Below are positions 49,152-60,345 of a DNA stretch of 64,000 nt, one piece after another (the stretch's first letter is position 1; each line of letters opens with the position of its first letter). Below the pieces are notes generated by a model. The model did not search any database. It was given only the letters and a program-made list of their open reading frames with translations, and was not told the origin of the DNA. A program made the position numbers and the translations under genes. The DNA is from Lepidodermella squamata (taxonomy: Eukaryota > Gastrotricha): positions 62,001-126,000 of the forward strand of contig JBLDXI010000018.1 of assembly GCA_047495785.1 (NCBI GenBank). The letters are read 5' to 3'.

Positions 49152-52100
49152 TCATAATAGCTGATTGGGTGATAGGTGCTTAGCCTCCTTCGATCTAATG
49201 GCCACATCCTTTAGGTAAGAATTTTTCATGTCACTAGTGAAGTCTTCCGGTGTTCTCGAAACAGCAGTTGGCGATCGCCTATTTTCCGAGTCTGCAACTT
49301 TGTTAACAACCTGGTCCTTCTTCCTACAGCAGCAGCAGTAAACTAAAACGCAGATGACAACCAATCCAGCGACACCCCCGATTACTGAGCCAACAATGAC
49401 ACCGATCTTTGCTCCATCAGCCGTACCGTTGCCATTCGAAGATCCCGGGTCCATCGCAACATCCTCACCAACACACGGATTGTCAGTAGGAAGGCAGCTG
49501 CCGAAGTCCCCGGTGAAGCCAAACTCGGCCATCATCATGCTTTTCAGATCTGGTTCGGTCTCTTCCATCACTTTGCTAAAATCTTCCTGGCTGATGGAGG
49601 ATGGATCGGCCACAGCTCTCTTCTTACGACCAGCCGACTTCAAAACCCCGAATGATTCGCAGAATTTTGCGGTCGAGGTCTTGCTGAGGACATAAGTGAT
49701 CCTAAAGCAGCAACCATCAGCTTTCTTCGACGTGTTCGCGTAGTTCGAATCGATCATCTCATCTGCAGCGACGTAGTTCGAATTCGGCGTTTTGCTATTC
49801 GTATATCCCGGGCAGCAATTTGCGTAGTTGGATTTACAGAATGGGTTTAGTTTATTCGCAACTTTGACTTTTATCGAGCCTCTGATCTTGAAGTAGCCAT
49901 CAATAGTCGGAACAGGTTTGTACAACAAATCAACGCCTTTAGATGCCTCATCTGCCGTAGTAGCACATCGAGTTGCGGAACTGCATTGTCGGTACTCTTT
50001 CGAGCCATTTGAAGTCAGTCGCCACTGAACCCCGAGGCTGCAAGTTGTAGAGCAGGACGACCAAGTATCAGCCGATAGGCCTGTTGATGGCGGAAGCAAA
50101 CGGGCGAGGTATCCATCGCCTTCTGTCAGAGAATCGCGAGTAGCTGAGGCCAGATTAGCGACAGAAGATGATCCTTTATAAGCTACTTGTGTGTCGCCTT
50201 GGTCATTAGAAGGCAGTGCGGTAGTAGCTGCTTGAATCGAAGAGCTTATGCTCGAAGGGGCTGATGTCGACAAAGCAGCAGAACTTTGGACCGGTGTAGT
50301 AGCAGTTGACGAAGAGCTTATAATCGTTGAAGATGTAGAAGCGGTTGTCTCTGATGACTTGCTTGTTGAAGTCACGGTGGTGGAGACAGCCGCTGTAGCA
50401 GCAGACGTGGGAGCCGAAGAGACACGGGAAGCTGCCGTTGAAGTGGGCGCCGCGGTCGTCGCGGTTACATTTTCGTTCGAACAAGGCGTCACTGGCAAGT
50501 AGGTCCATGAAGTGTTTCTTGAACAGTCCCACACCCCAATCGAGTTGATATCGATCGTCGCAAAGTATGCGTACTGACCGCCGCCGCCGCCAATAATTCC
50601 CAGCGTCATGTTTTCATTTAGAAAATCGATTTGTCGGCTGAGCGTGACGTTGAAAATCCGCGAACAGCGCTGAGTGCCAAATTGGCAAACATCCATTACG
50701 AAGTCTCGCCCTCGCACTCTGATCTGCCACATCGACTTTGTCCGAAGGTAAGTCTCGACGATGAGTTGATTCGTCGTGTAGCAAGCATCAGCTAGATTGC
50801 AGTTGCCCCAATGATAATCGGAGCCATTATTCGGGGCTCGAGAATTTACAGTCCATGAATCAAACGAACCTGTACCGTAACTTCTCGGTAACGACAAATA
50901 AACAGTCAATCCTAAAAATTCAAATAAATGAAGTAAACCAATAGATGTTCATTTCCCTTACCATTTTGCATGTTTCTCTCTATTCCAAAATAATTTGACA
51001 CGTTAACTTGGAAACTTCCGGTGTTATCCGGTCGCACGACGCTACCAGCGTTCGAAATTGTGAACACAATGCCTTCGCGGTATGGTAGCTCATAAAACGT
51101 TGAGATCGAGTTGACGACAACTTCCATGTAGAAATCATTAATCGAAAATCGCTGAAAAGATAAAACCAATAAACAACAAACCGAGAAAATTATCCTAACC
51201 GATTTGCTCCAAAGAGCTCCAATATAGTTGTTATGATTGCGGAGGCGGTGGGAGCAAGGCTCTTGGGGAGGAGGCGTGAAAGTAAGATTATATTTATCGA
51301 AAGAGTAGTAATTCCAGTAATTTTTCAAATCGGAAATGTATTGAAATGAGAGTTGAGGCTGGAAGGCGCCATTTTTGCACATCAAGCTGCGCTGCGGGGG
51401 CTGTTCAAGGCGAGATTTAATCATTGATCTTGGCAGAATATCTTCATTACTTACAGCAGGTGTCGTTGTTTCTATTGGCATCGCACAATCCCAAACGTTG
51501 ACGGAAAACAAATTCACCCAAGCGCTCTTGTAGGTCGACGCGCTGGAAACGACCAAGTAAGAATTCATACCGCCGAAAGTCGACTGGAAAGACGTCGGCA
51601 TCGTGATGTTGCTAAGAGTTCGCGTGCAGTTTGTTGTGTTGAAAATGCAGACATCTATGGTTAGATTAGCAAGCTGCATGCGCACCTTCCATGTAACCTT
51701 GCGGCTTTTCATGTAGGTATCGATGAAGGTTTGCGACGCCGGCCAACACCATTCGAAAGCGGCACATGTCTGATTCCAAACCCAAGTACCCCATTTGTCG
51801 GGATTCGGCACACTCCAACCGCCAAATACACTTCTGCTATAAGGCGACATAAATAGCCCCATTCCTGGTAAATAAAATCATGTTTCCGAATAAATCAGGA
51901 CAGGACAGGAAAGTTCAAAACTTAAGGAAGCTTAGTTAACGATTTCATCATCTGAACCTTAGATTTCAAACAAAACACGAGACGAACCAATTTGGCTGTT
52001 GTAGTAAATGTTGAAAGCTGACGCAGTTGTATTAGGCTTTCCATTAGTTAGGAACAATCCAACTCCTGGGTTGAGTTTCACATCCAAGTAATATGCTGTT

Positions 52101-52434
52101 TCAACTGTAAATTCCACGTAGAAATCGTCCAGTATGAATGGCTGAAAAAGTTAGCAGCATTATCATATAATGCTTAAAAGGATCAGCAATAAACCTTTTT
52201 CGTCATTACACATTCTCCTGTGAATACATCGTAAGTTGTGGATAAACTGATATAAAATGGGTCCCCAGGCTGAGAATCAAGCATCCAATTCCAAGCGTCC
52301 GTCAAGGTCGATTTATCGCTGAACGAGTACTGCGGCTGGAATACGGCATTCGCGCAAGATGCAGGCTGTGAGTTGCCCGGAATGGTTAATGCCACAAGAA
52401 CTAACGCCATTAAGATTAGCATGGCGGTGTTCAT
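49152..52434 (-). CDS. type I membrane protein with tandem unknown domains and TSP1 repeat (gene I)
   Basis: Exons 52434-52195, 52141-51988, 51864-51200, 51151-50962 and 50911-49152; 1002 residues with consistent phases. A signal peptide is followed by two copies of an unrecognised domain of about 250 residues (26-258 and 293-546). Each starts CxNAxF/CxNGAF plus QPQ(Y/L)SF, has a middle (F/S)I(L/N)DDFYVE-like strand, and ends VWDC. A Ser/Thr/Ala-rich mucin-like stalk (about 560-680) comes next, then a thrombospondin type-1 segment near 697-740 (DTWSSCSTTCSLGVQW). A Cys-containing region leads to a dibasic furin-type site (GRKKR at 844-848), one membrane helix (about 919-942) ending in CCCCRKK, and a 60-residue tail. 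A surface adhesion or sensory-matrix role is inference. The furin-type site suggests a cleaved two-chain form. Confidence 0.88.
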
Positions 52435-53045
52435 TTGTTCGAGAACTGTAAACCTAACTCATATTTCGACGTTTGAGTTTGTGGTCCATCTGCTTTCTGT
52501 AGGCTTTTAACGCCAAGGAACCCTAATGGCATGCGTGACGCCTCTCACAAGACCTTTTTGCCGTTTAATTAATTCCACTTTTCTCGCCTGTGTTGGAATT
52601 TCAGAGTGGCTTTTAGGAAAATCACTGTCAACATTTATTTTGCAGGTAGCCAATGCCTAGACTAGAAACTGGGTGAGTCAAACAACGTCACCAATCACCA
52701 ATGAGCTCGAGTTTCATATTTCCGCTTGCGTATCAACCTATCTATAATTTTCCGATCATTGCAGTGAAGCGTTGAGGCAGGACTGATGGATTAGCGGCTG
52801 AGTGCTCGTGCAGTAGACAGTGGACACCAGCCTAAATGTTGTTCGCTTTATGAATAAATGAGTTGAGCTATAAGACCTGACAAAGACTTCTCCGGATTTC
52901 CGGCGGTTGAGCTGTTCCACTACTGAAATTAACCTTTATATCCGTTGCTTTTATTAAGTTCTCTTGTGAAACCGGTAAAAAATGCATCGCTTTCTGAATA
53001 AGACATTTAAATTCAACTGATGCCGTTATCAATTATGCAAAGCGA
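52435..53045. other. intergenic, no gene seen
   Basis: About 600 bp between the start of gene I and the end of the first Ly6-like gene. No feature recognised. Confidence 0.45.
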
Positions 53046-54582
53046 TCATAGTACCAATATATGGTGAATTGCCAACAATATTGGGAAGATAATGCTGACA
53101 TTTTTTTGTACAGCGAACTTTGATTTGGCATTCGATGAGGGGGCAAGCGGACCTGAGAGCTTGGGTTTGCTTTTCTTCCTTGAGAAATTTGACACTGAAG
53201 TTGGTGCTGCAGTTGCAGTTGAGAGGCTGGCAATTTTCTTGCTGGGTACGCCTCTTGCAAGATTCAGAACGGCCGGGTCGTTATCCGTGCAGAATATGTC
53301 GTTGTTACACTGGTCCGAGCAGCATATGCATTCCTGCAAAAAATCAAGAGGTTAAGCTAGATTCACAAATAAAAATCTCGGCGAACATGTTCGTGCAGTC
53401 ACCCGTGATGTTCGGCGCGAATAGAAACTGTTCGCCGAAAATGTTTGGACGAACAGTTTCTATTTGCGCCGAACACTATTGTTATTTTGGAGGAACATTC
53501 ACGCTTGATGCACACGCTCGCTATTGTTTAGGAGCGCCCATTGCGTAATAGCGGCGAACAAATTTGAGCTACCGCGGCAGCTCACGTGACCTTGGTGTGC
53601 GGTTGCTGGGCAACCCAAGTGCTGTTTTATTGGGGGTTAACGCAATAAAATGATCAAATTTACACCATCAATAGATTTAGAAGACCTTGTGAAATATTCA
53701 TCCTATATTGCCTCTCCGGTCATACAAATTTTCGCAGAAATTTTTCGCATGGGTGAGCCTGATCCCTATACAATTATATATGTTTATATTCCAAATTGCG
53801 ACGCGAGTAAAGATATGACAACAAAAATCGCAAATTTATCAAATTGACAAAAAACCATATTCACCCTGGGCAGTTTTTGGCGAACATTTGCCCTGTTCGC
53901 CCTGATTACGATCTGTTCGCCGCACTGAAGCGTTTGTTCGCGGCGAACACTCTGCCCGGCGAACATTTTGCAATTTGTGAATCTAGCTTTAGAATGTTCC
54001 ATTGCGATAGCCAACACCTTCGTCGCCCAATGAATGGGCTAGGGATCAAAAGCAGACTATTACATAGACTTTAGTGGTATTGCTAAGACTATGATGATAG
54101 GAATATAACCCTTTATTAGTGAAATTTCGTGAGAATGAGCTTGGAACGGAAGAAGCTTAATCTCTATTAGGACCACGGTTGATAATAGGATGATTTTACA
54201 TGGTATGCTACCCCAAATCCTAAATGTCTAAGTGCTTCGTAACATTGAACTCATCTCACCCTTTTGAAAGCAGAACCATCCAAGCTGGCTGAAGCAACAA
54301 TAGATCCTTTGCACGATTCGGTAACCATCGTTACACATTCGTACGTTATAGCCCTGTTAACGATGCCACGTTTTTTAGAAATCACCGCTGCTTTCTACAA
54401 AAAATAAATAAGCCAACAATTTTAGTTAAGAATTACTTTACTTTGCAAGCGAAGCAGTTTTCTGCGAGTGCAGCCTTCGAAAAAGCACCGTCGAAGTTGT
54501 TTACCGAGGCGTAATCTTTAGCATTCGGGCTTTGGAAGCACTGCAACCCTGTTAGTACGACCAAAAACGCTAAACAAGGCAT
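53046..54582 (-). CDS. Ly6-like three-finger protein 1
   Basis: Exons 54582-54442, 54394-54260 and 53333-53046; 187 residues. Signal peptide MPCLAFLVVLTGLQC, then NCFAC, an inner Cys pair (YECV...ESCKG), and the family signature ECICCSDQCNNDIFC. The CCxxDxCN motif is diagnostic of the Ly6/uPAR three-finger fold. A Ser/Lys-rich linker and a hydrophobic C-terminus (VSIIFPILLAIHHILVL) suggest a GPI anchor. Intron 2 is unusually long (926 bp) because a 0.64-kb inverted-repeat element is inserted in it; the other intron is 47 bp. First of a cluster of seven related genes. Ligand or partner unknown. Confidence 0.87.
53354..53990. mobile_element. inverted-repeat element in a Ly6 gene intron
   Basis: The ends are the 17-bp inverted repeat AAGCTAGATTCACAAAT at 53354-53370 and its complement at 53973-53989. 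Inside are many GTTCGCCG/CGGCGAAC words and a perfect-looking stem of 25-nt arms (53410-53434 and 53450-53474, one mismatch). No coding frame for a transposase. A non-autonomous DNA element of about 0.64 kb; no clear target duplication was found. Confidence 0.75.
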
Positions 54583-54751
54583 ATTGCCAGAGATCTGCAC
54601 CCGAAAATCATCATTAGCCGACGCAAGACTGGCGGCATTCTTCGCCTTAATTCCGAATTCACACTCCGCGCATAATGTAAATATCTCAGCCATGTTTTTA
54701 TTATTAATTATGTGCACTCAGTAAGATGGAATTCGATGCCCTAGTCATCTC

Positions 54752-55362
54752 CTAATTTCCGCACTTGGAAGATGAGCTAGTAGTACTATTAATGGCCGTA
54801 GTGTTACTTGTGGTCATGACAATATTTCGAAGGTTTGGATCTTCGTCAGAGCAAAATTTGTCGTCATTACATCGATCCGTGCAGCAAACGCAAGTCTGAC
54901 AAGAGTAAAATTAGGATTTCTCTAAATAGCTGCAAAACTCACTGTAGTTATTTGTGACTGGTCTCTATAGCCGAAAATGCCCACAGATCCTCGGCAAACG
55001 TCGGTGTCGATTGTACGAACGCAATCCATTCGAATTGTCGTTTGGATAAGGCCGGCCAAGTTGAAAGAATTGACGTACTTTTGACAAGCCGAGCAGTTGC
55101 CGATCAATCGCAAACGTTGCACGGGAATGAGCGACGACCGAATATTGCTGTTTTGATTGCCATCTGAAACTACGCCAGAGCTAGAAACGAAAGGGAGAAC
55201 TGAGTTGCTGGGGTCTGAGCTAAGAGTGCCGTTGTCATAGCATGATAATCCTTAAATAGAAATAAAAGTTTCAGGAGCAACAAACTTTATCAAGCGCCAC
55301 TCACCAAAGGCTGATGGAATTATATTTGAAGAGATGAACAAAGTTATGATTAAGAAGTTCAT
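54752..55362 (-). CDS. Ly6-like three-finger protein 2
   Basis: Exons 55362-55305, 55250-54943 and 54895-54752; 169 residues. Signal peptide MNFLIITLFISSNIIPSAF, then GLSCYDNG, CSACQK, MDCVRTIDTDVC and the signature TCVCCTDRCNDDKFC. This is the standard cluster layout: a signal exon joined in phase 1 to the Leu-Ser-Cys-Tyr strand, and a final exon carrying the Cys-Cys motif. Unlike its neighbours it ends in a Ser/Thr-rich stretch (NSTTSSSSKCGN) with no hydrophobic tail, so it is predicted to be secreted, not GPI-anchored. It lies 170 bp from Ly6-like 1 and 86 bp from Ly6-like 3. Confidence 0.86.
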
Positions 55363-55447
55363 CTAATTTAATAATTGGCAAATTTAGGATGATTAAAAGC
55401 TAATGGGGCGCGTTAGAAGTCACAAGCTTTATTACATGAAAGGGTTG

Positions 55448-56166
55448 CTACGCCGAGTACAAAACGCGAATAATGAAGCCAGTCAGAATGACGAAAAACG
55501 ACATGAAGAGACCGGTCAGTCTGCGAGATGCTGCCGAACATTGCGATCCGTAAGGTTTTTGACCGTTCAATACTGCCCGTTGCATGTACGGATCGGCATC
55601 GTTGCAAAACTGGTCGTTATTGCAGCCGTCGGAACAGCATGTGCAAGACTAGATTGAAAGATTTGATTTTCTTAGTTTTTCAATGAAATGTTGGCTCATA
55701 CCCGTTGGAAAACTGTCAAATCCATGTAAGCTACGACATTTACCGCCGGAACACAGGAAGTACCAGCTGGACCAGTTGGGGAGCATTCATACCTAACAGT
55801 GCTGTATTGGAACTGAGTCGTATTATAGGTAACCACGTATTTCTAAAAAATATCATTTCTAGAAAAGAATTCGAGCTTAACATCCCAACCAACCAGGCAA
55901 CTAATGCAGTTCCGTGAGATTGAGCTTGCGCTAGGATTAGCAATCGAGGACCCTAGTAACCGAGCTTGGGCGCCGGCCGTTGCGTAATTGGCGTTGTAAA
56001 CGTAGTTTGAGGCCGAAGCATCCCCGCTATCGTAGCAAGATAACCCTGAAATAACAAACAGGAATTCGACAAAAATGGAAGAATGGCGCGAGTTGATCAG
56101 CTCACCTTTTACAGTTTGAAAGATGGCAGCGATCGCCGCAAATTTTACAACAGCCTGATTTACCAT
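55448..56166 (-). CDS. Ly6-like three-finger protein 3
   Basis: Exons 56166-56106, 56045-55894, 55842-55702 and 55648-55448; 184 residues. Signal peptide MVNQAVVKFAAIAAIFQTV, then GLSCYDSG, CISC, RYECSPTGPAGTSC and the signature SCTCCSDGCNNDQFC. The C-terminus is hydrophobic (LFMSFFVILTGFIIRVLY), consistent with a GPI signal or membrane anchor. Four exons with introns of 51-60 bp; the intron after the inner CxxC pair is shared with several cluster members. Gene-to-gene gaps are 86 bp downstream and 162 bp upstream. Function unknown beyond the three-finger fold. Confidence 0.86.
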
Positions 56167-56327
56167 AGGGCTTCCAGTCGTTGGTAATAGGATTCGTGCA
56201 CTGTATTAAGATTGCGATGCATATGAAGTAAACTTCATGTCAAAAGACTGTCTTTCATTGAACGGTAAAATGGTTTATTTCAGCACTTTGAGGAATTTAT
56301 CAATAGATCTTATGAATAGAAGAAACG

Positions 56328-57494
56328 CTATGAAGAGTCGTGATTCAAAGCAACGAAATGTTGTTGCTGAGCTCTTCTCCTACCTAACCATAAAGGAACT
56401 ACCACGCAGGGTACAACAAAACAGGCGAAGGCCAGGATGCCAGATATTACAACCACAGGCATAAACCACTTGCGATCACCTGTTTTACGAAAATAAGAGC
56501 ATAACCACTTGAATAGATTCGGAAAATTACCTTTATTCAAATTCAGAGGTTCGACGTTTGAGTAAACATCGAATTTTGTGGAGCAGTTGAATTCATAACC
56601 TGGTGAATCGTCCTGGATGGGCTCATCCACATTTTTCGCATCAGTGCGACTGATTGTTGCGTAAATCCATCCCAAAATGAGGCAAATGCTTGTGAAAACA
56701 TCCGGTGTTGTCGAATCACAATCTGGCATTCCGCTGAAGATAGCCAACAACATGTGGAGAGGCTCTGAAGCCATATCTTGGAGGCACTGTAAGGGACCTG
56801 CCAAGTCTGTCACGCAATCAGTTTTGTTGTTTCGTCCTGCGCAGAATTCAGGCAGGGAGTTTACAGGGCAGTCTTTCCCGGATAGAAAACTGTACTCGGA
56901 ATACGAGCTTTTATATCCCGGAGCCACGATCTTCCGGCAGGACCTTGGAGACGTAATCCTGCTGCAGTTTTGACAGAAGGAGATCGAAGGGAGGCAAATA
57001 GGAACTGCTGATAATGGCAGGATGTCTTTGATTTGCAACAATACAAAGTCGTACTCTTTGCTTTCCTGATCGTAATTCGGATGAGAAATCAGTGTAGGGG
57101 TTGTCCTCATTCTAAACTCCCTTGAGTTTCGAGCTTCATTCAAAGTGAAGAAGGCATCCACCCTAAATACAAGTGAAATCGCACTAGACGAACTTCAAAT
57201 GGAATTTTCGATAGGTTACCTCGCGAATTCTTTATCAGATTGGTATAGGCAGGAGTGAGAAGTTACCAGCCAGGAGGGATTTATCAGTGTGGCAGCACAT
57301 CGAATGCTTGGCTCTGTATTATTCCTGTAGGTTATTTCCAATCTCGCCAGCCAAGGGTAAATGTTTCCGAACGAAGCTGCGACCCCACAGTGCTGGAGGA
57401 GGGTCAGGAGGGTCAAGTTATGAAAATGATTTCTCTTGATCGAATCATACCTGATTAGCAAATTGCTGTTGACAATGTACAGCAGCAACGACAT
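56328..57494 (-). CDS. membrane-anchored trypsin-like pseudoprotease
   Basis: Exons 57494-57220, 57162-56531 and 56479-56328; 352 residues. The S1 trypsin fold is clear: YPWLARLE, a Cys pair around CAATLINPSWLVTSHSC, HPNYD, YDFVLL, VPICLP, FCAGRNNKTDC and AGPLQC. Catalysis should be lost. The TAAHC box reads TSHSC, with Ser81 in the His57 place. The GDSGGP box reads TDLAGP, with Leu212 in the Ser195 place. Only the Asp102 equivalent (Asp130) remains. A membrane helix (FMPVVVISGILAFACFVVPCVVVPLW) with a basic RRR anchor follows the domain, giving a type I protein. The last intron (56480-56530) is 51 bp with no stop, so retention would add 17 residues in frame. The exact N-terminus is less certain. 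It lies inside the Ly6-like cluster. A binding or decoy role is inference. Confidence 0.85.
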
Positions 57495-57839
57495 AAGAGG
57501 AAAAGAACACTATAGTCGCTATTTTATGCATTTAGAATGTCCTGATTGAGTCTGTTTTCGAAAAAATTCTTCAGCAGTTATTAGCGAAGGCTAAACACGA
57601 TTCTTCGCCTACTTTTCTACGACTCATTGAGGCGAGCCAGGCGTTATTCTGTTATTAAACCGTTTGAATAGAACGCTTGAATAGCTCATCGCTGGTAGCA
57701 TCTGAAAAGGCTTCTATAAATGGAATTAATCCCGTAATCCAGTACTTTCCATTACAAAATTCTGTTTTAGTCTTTCCCACTGCTAAGAATATTTTAGCAA
57801 CATCAGCTTTCATCATTCTGCCGCATGGTTTATTGAAAA

Positions 57840-58512
57840 TTACATGATTACAGGGAAAATAAGCATTAGGATGGTGGCGAAAACAGGTTTAATGGAATGG
57901 GCGCTGCATTTTTCCTGAGGAGCAAGGCCGACCAAGCTTCCGGTAACCACGGCAGATAGACCGGTGTCACTTGCCGAGCAAAACTTGTCGTCGTTGCATC
58001 GGTCTGTGCAACACGTGCAAACCTGCAATCGGCTGAGTTAATCTTGAATGCGAATTTTTAATCCCAAAATTATACCCGGGTATACATGGGCTGGTCATTG
58101 TAGGCGAATACATTCACAGAACCGTAGCATCCAGCCAGCCGTGTTGAGGCAGCGAGATCTCCAGCTGTCGTACACGAGTAAGAAACTGAGACGTATCTCG
58201 TGCCCATCATGTTGTTGGAAACCAAGGATTTCTATACATTTATTTTGATTTTCAATAATCTCAAGATTTCAATGATGTGAAAAACCGTGCATTCCACGCA
58301 ATCGTTCCTCAGAGTTGGAGCCGAAGATGCCGTGTTGCTAGGCAAAGACATGGCAGCTGAGGATGAAGCAGCTGCAGCATTTGTGTTATCGTAGCAAGTC
58401 ACAGCTGGTGGGAAGTTCTTATAGCATGAAATGAAAGCTACCGAACAATCCTACCTTCTGAGGATGCAATTTGAGATAGAAAGAAAATCACAGAAACAGA
58501 ATAGGAAATCAT
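57840..58512 (-). CDS. Ly6-like three-finger protein 4
   Basis: Exons 58512-58455, 58404-58286, 58231-58076 and 58022-57840; 171 residues. Signal peptide MISYSVSVIFFLSQIASS, then VTCYDN, an Ala/Ser-rich loop, CVECT, YSCTTAGDLA, LAGCYG and the signature VCTCCTDRCNDDKFC. The C-terminal hydrophobic segment (PVFATILMLIFPVIM) suggests GPI processing. Four short exons, each placed as in Ly6-like 3. It lies between the pseudoprotease (346 bp away) and the sulfurtransferase (145 bp away), all on the minus strand. Confidence 0.86.
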
Positions 58513-58656
58513 TTTTATTTGCTGGTGATTAAACTCGAAAAAAGTAACACGAGACGATGTTTTTTTCTAACCTGAAATTGTTAAAAATGATTGCCTGCAC
58601 TATTGCACCAACAGTCTGCGCGCCATTTAAAAGCTGTCAATAGGCTTTGAATTGAG

Positions 58657-59517
58657 TCACGATTCCATAGCTTTTCTTTGGGACCATTCTACCCACGAGC
58701 CTATGTAAACACCCCAGTCATTAAGACCAGCTGTAGCCGCTATGCAGGCCAAACCACATGCTGTCATCCCTGCTTGACAAGTTACCCAGACCTTCTGGTC
58801 CTTCGATGCATCGAAGCCAAAATCCTGTCTGAGTTTCGCCAAAATTTTGTCGCGACTCAGCAGTAACAAGCCGCCTGATGATTCATCGCCAAATACGTTG
58901 AACGGGATATTGATAGATTTGGGAATCGCTCCCTGGTCAAACACTTTGGGCAAGCGAGAATCGATGAGCAACGGACATTCCTTCGACATGGACTGACTCA
59001 GCTGGACTATTTGGTCGTAATCCACTTTTAGATGCTTGTGTTCGACAGCGACGAAATCACCAGCCTCTGGTAGTTGGGTCACATCCTGTGTCAAAGGATA
59101 CCGAAGCTGAATCCACCTTTCAAGCCCACCGTCGAGCACTGAAACTTTCTTATGACCGAAATAACGAAATAACCACCAAACCCTTCCAGCTGGGATAAAT
59201 CTTTGCGAAACAGGCATAGCTTCGTAAATAATAATCCTTGTATCAGAATTAATTCCGAATTGCTGAGCATAGGCCTCAAAACTATCTGCATCCGGAACGC
59301 CATGAGGTATCATAGGGTCATTGGGGAAAGTCCCATGACGGAAGTCGAAGTGGAAAGATCCTGGGATATGGCGCTCCTTGTACTTTTCGGTGTAGTCCAC
59401 TTTACCATTGTTATCCCAGGAAGCATCGAGTATTACCACTCTGGAAGCTGAACTTGGTAGGGAAATGAGGCTCAACAGATCCTCACAGCTAATCAGAACA
59501 GGGCATGGATTCGACAT
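58657..59517 (-). CDS. mpst: 3-mercaptopyruvate / thiosulfate sulfurtransferase (two rhodanese domains)
   Basis: Single exon, 286 residues, the usual length for the family. The N-terminal rhodanese domain (about 8-145) has VVILDASW, RHIPGSFHFDF and SVLDGGLERW. The C-terminal catalytic domain has LLIDSR, GAIPKSINIPF and the active-site loop CQAGMTAC with Cys247 as persulfide carrier, then YIGSWVEW. CxxGxT at the loop fits mercaptopyruvate sulfurtransferase more than thiosulfate-specific rhodanese, but the CQAGMT form is slightly unusual (CGSGVT is common). The enzyme moves sulfur from 3-mercaptopyruvate to thiols or cyanide, in cytosol or mitochondria; no clear targeting peptide is seen. It is the only intronless and only intracellular gene in the cluster, 141-145 bp from Ly6-like genes on both sides. 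Confidence 0.93.
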   Translation of the reverse strand: MSNPCPVLISCEDLLSLISLPSSASRVVILDASWDNNGKVDYTEKYKERHIPGSFHFDFRHGTFPNDPMIPHGVPDADSFEAYAQQFGINSDTRIIIYEAMPVSQRFIPAGRVWWLFRYFGHKKVSVLDGGLERWIQLRYPLTQDVTQLPEAGDFVAVEHKHLKVDYDQIVQLSQSMSKECPLLIDSRLPKVFDQGAIPKSINIPFNVFGDESSGGLLLLSRDKILAKLRQDFGFDASKDQKVWVTCQAGMTACGLACIAATAGLNDWGVYIGSWVEWSQRKAMES

Positions 59518-59657
59518 TTTTCATATGAGAGGCAGAACAGCGAAGGATAAGACCTAGACTTAATCTGATAAGATAAAAATCCTTCGATAAGGCGATCCTT
59601 TCTCTCGTTTTATTCTCATAAAAATTACAGGTTTTGCATTGTTAAATTGAAAAAGAC

Positions 59658-60345
59658 CTAGTAAGTAAATTTGAGGACTATTGATGAAATGAGTAAGAAT
59701 GCATTAAATCGGAAGTTTGTCTGAGCTCCACTACCGCATCGATAGCCATTCCTACCGAACGTTAGTGCCACACTTGTTATCAAAGGATCCGAATCACTGC
59801 AATACATCTCGTCGTTACATTTGTCAGTACAGCACGTGCAAGTCTGAAAATTTCACAATTGTGATATGAAAATACGCCAAATTCGGGCCACTTACCCTAG
59901 TCTGCATTGTTCCGTCCGACTTGGCAACGGCTGAAACAGATTCGCTGCATAAAATTTCGGGCGGAAGTGAGAAGTAGTCGCGAATGCATTTGTACTGAAT
60001 GTGGCTGTATTGCAATCCTTGTGACGAGTAGATGGTCACCTGCTTCTGGCACCCCTCACATTTATCAATCAGTCGAGTTTGGGCAGCTTCGCCACCAGGA
60101 TACGGCTGGACTGAGTTGTAACGAGTTAGAAGTTGAAACGGAGTCAGAGCTTGATCCCTTTCGACACTTCCCGTGTGATAACAGCTTAAATTTGCTGGAA
60201 TTTATTGAAAGTGATACGGGCATCTTTTTAGACGGATTAGCTTACCATACAAGTAGTAAGGGTTGTAGGCCTGAGCATGCAATGTTCGGCTCAAGATACT
60301 GAGTATGGCACCTATTAAAGCTACTTGCGGCGGGCTAGCAGCCAT
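59658..60345 (-). CDS. Ly6-like three-finger protein 5
   Basis: Exons 60345-60246, 60194-59896 and 59843-59658; 194 residues. N-terminal hydrophobic signal (VALIGAILSILSRTLHA), then NLSCYHTG, CEGCQKQ, YKCIRDYFSLPPEILC and the signature TCTCCTDKCNDEMYC. The C-terminus ends in a hydrophobic run (FNAFLLISSIVLKFTY), suggesting GPI attachment. The central exon is continuous where Ly6-like 3 and 4 have an intron after the inner CxxC, a sign of intron loss or gain inside the cluster. The gap to the sulfurtransferase gene is 141 bp. Confidence 0.86.

Noticed and set aside
50248-50502. Valine/Ala-rich + strand frame
   Set aside because: It is the complement of the Ser/Thr-rich stalk of gene I; repetitive codons keep the antisense frame open.
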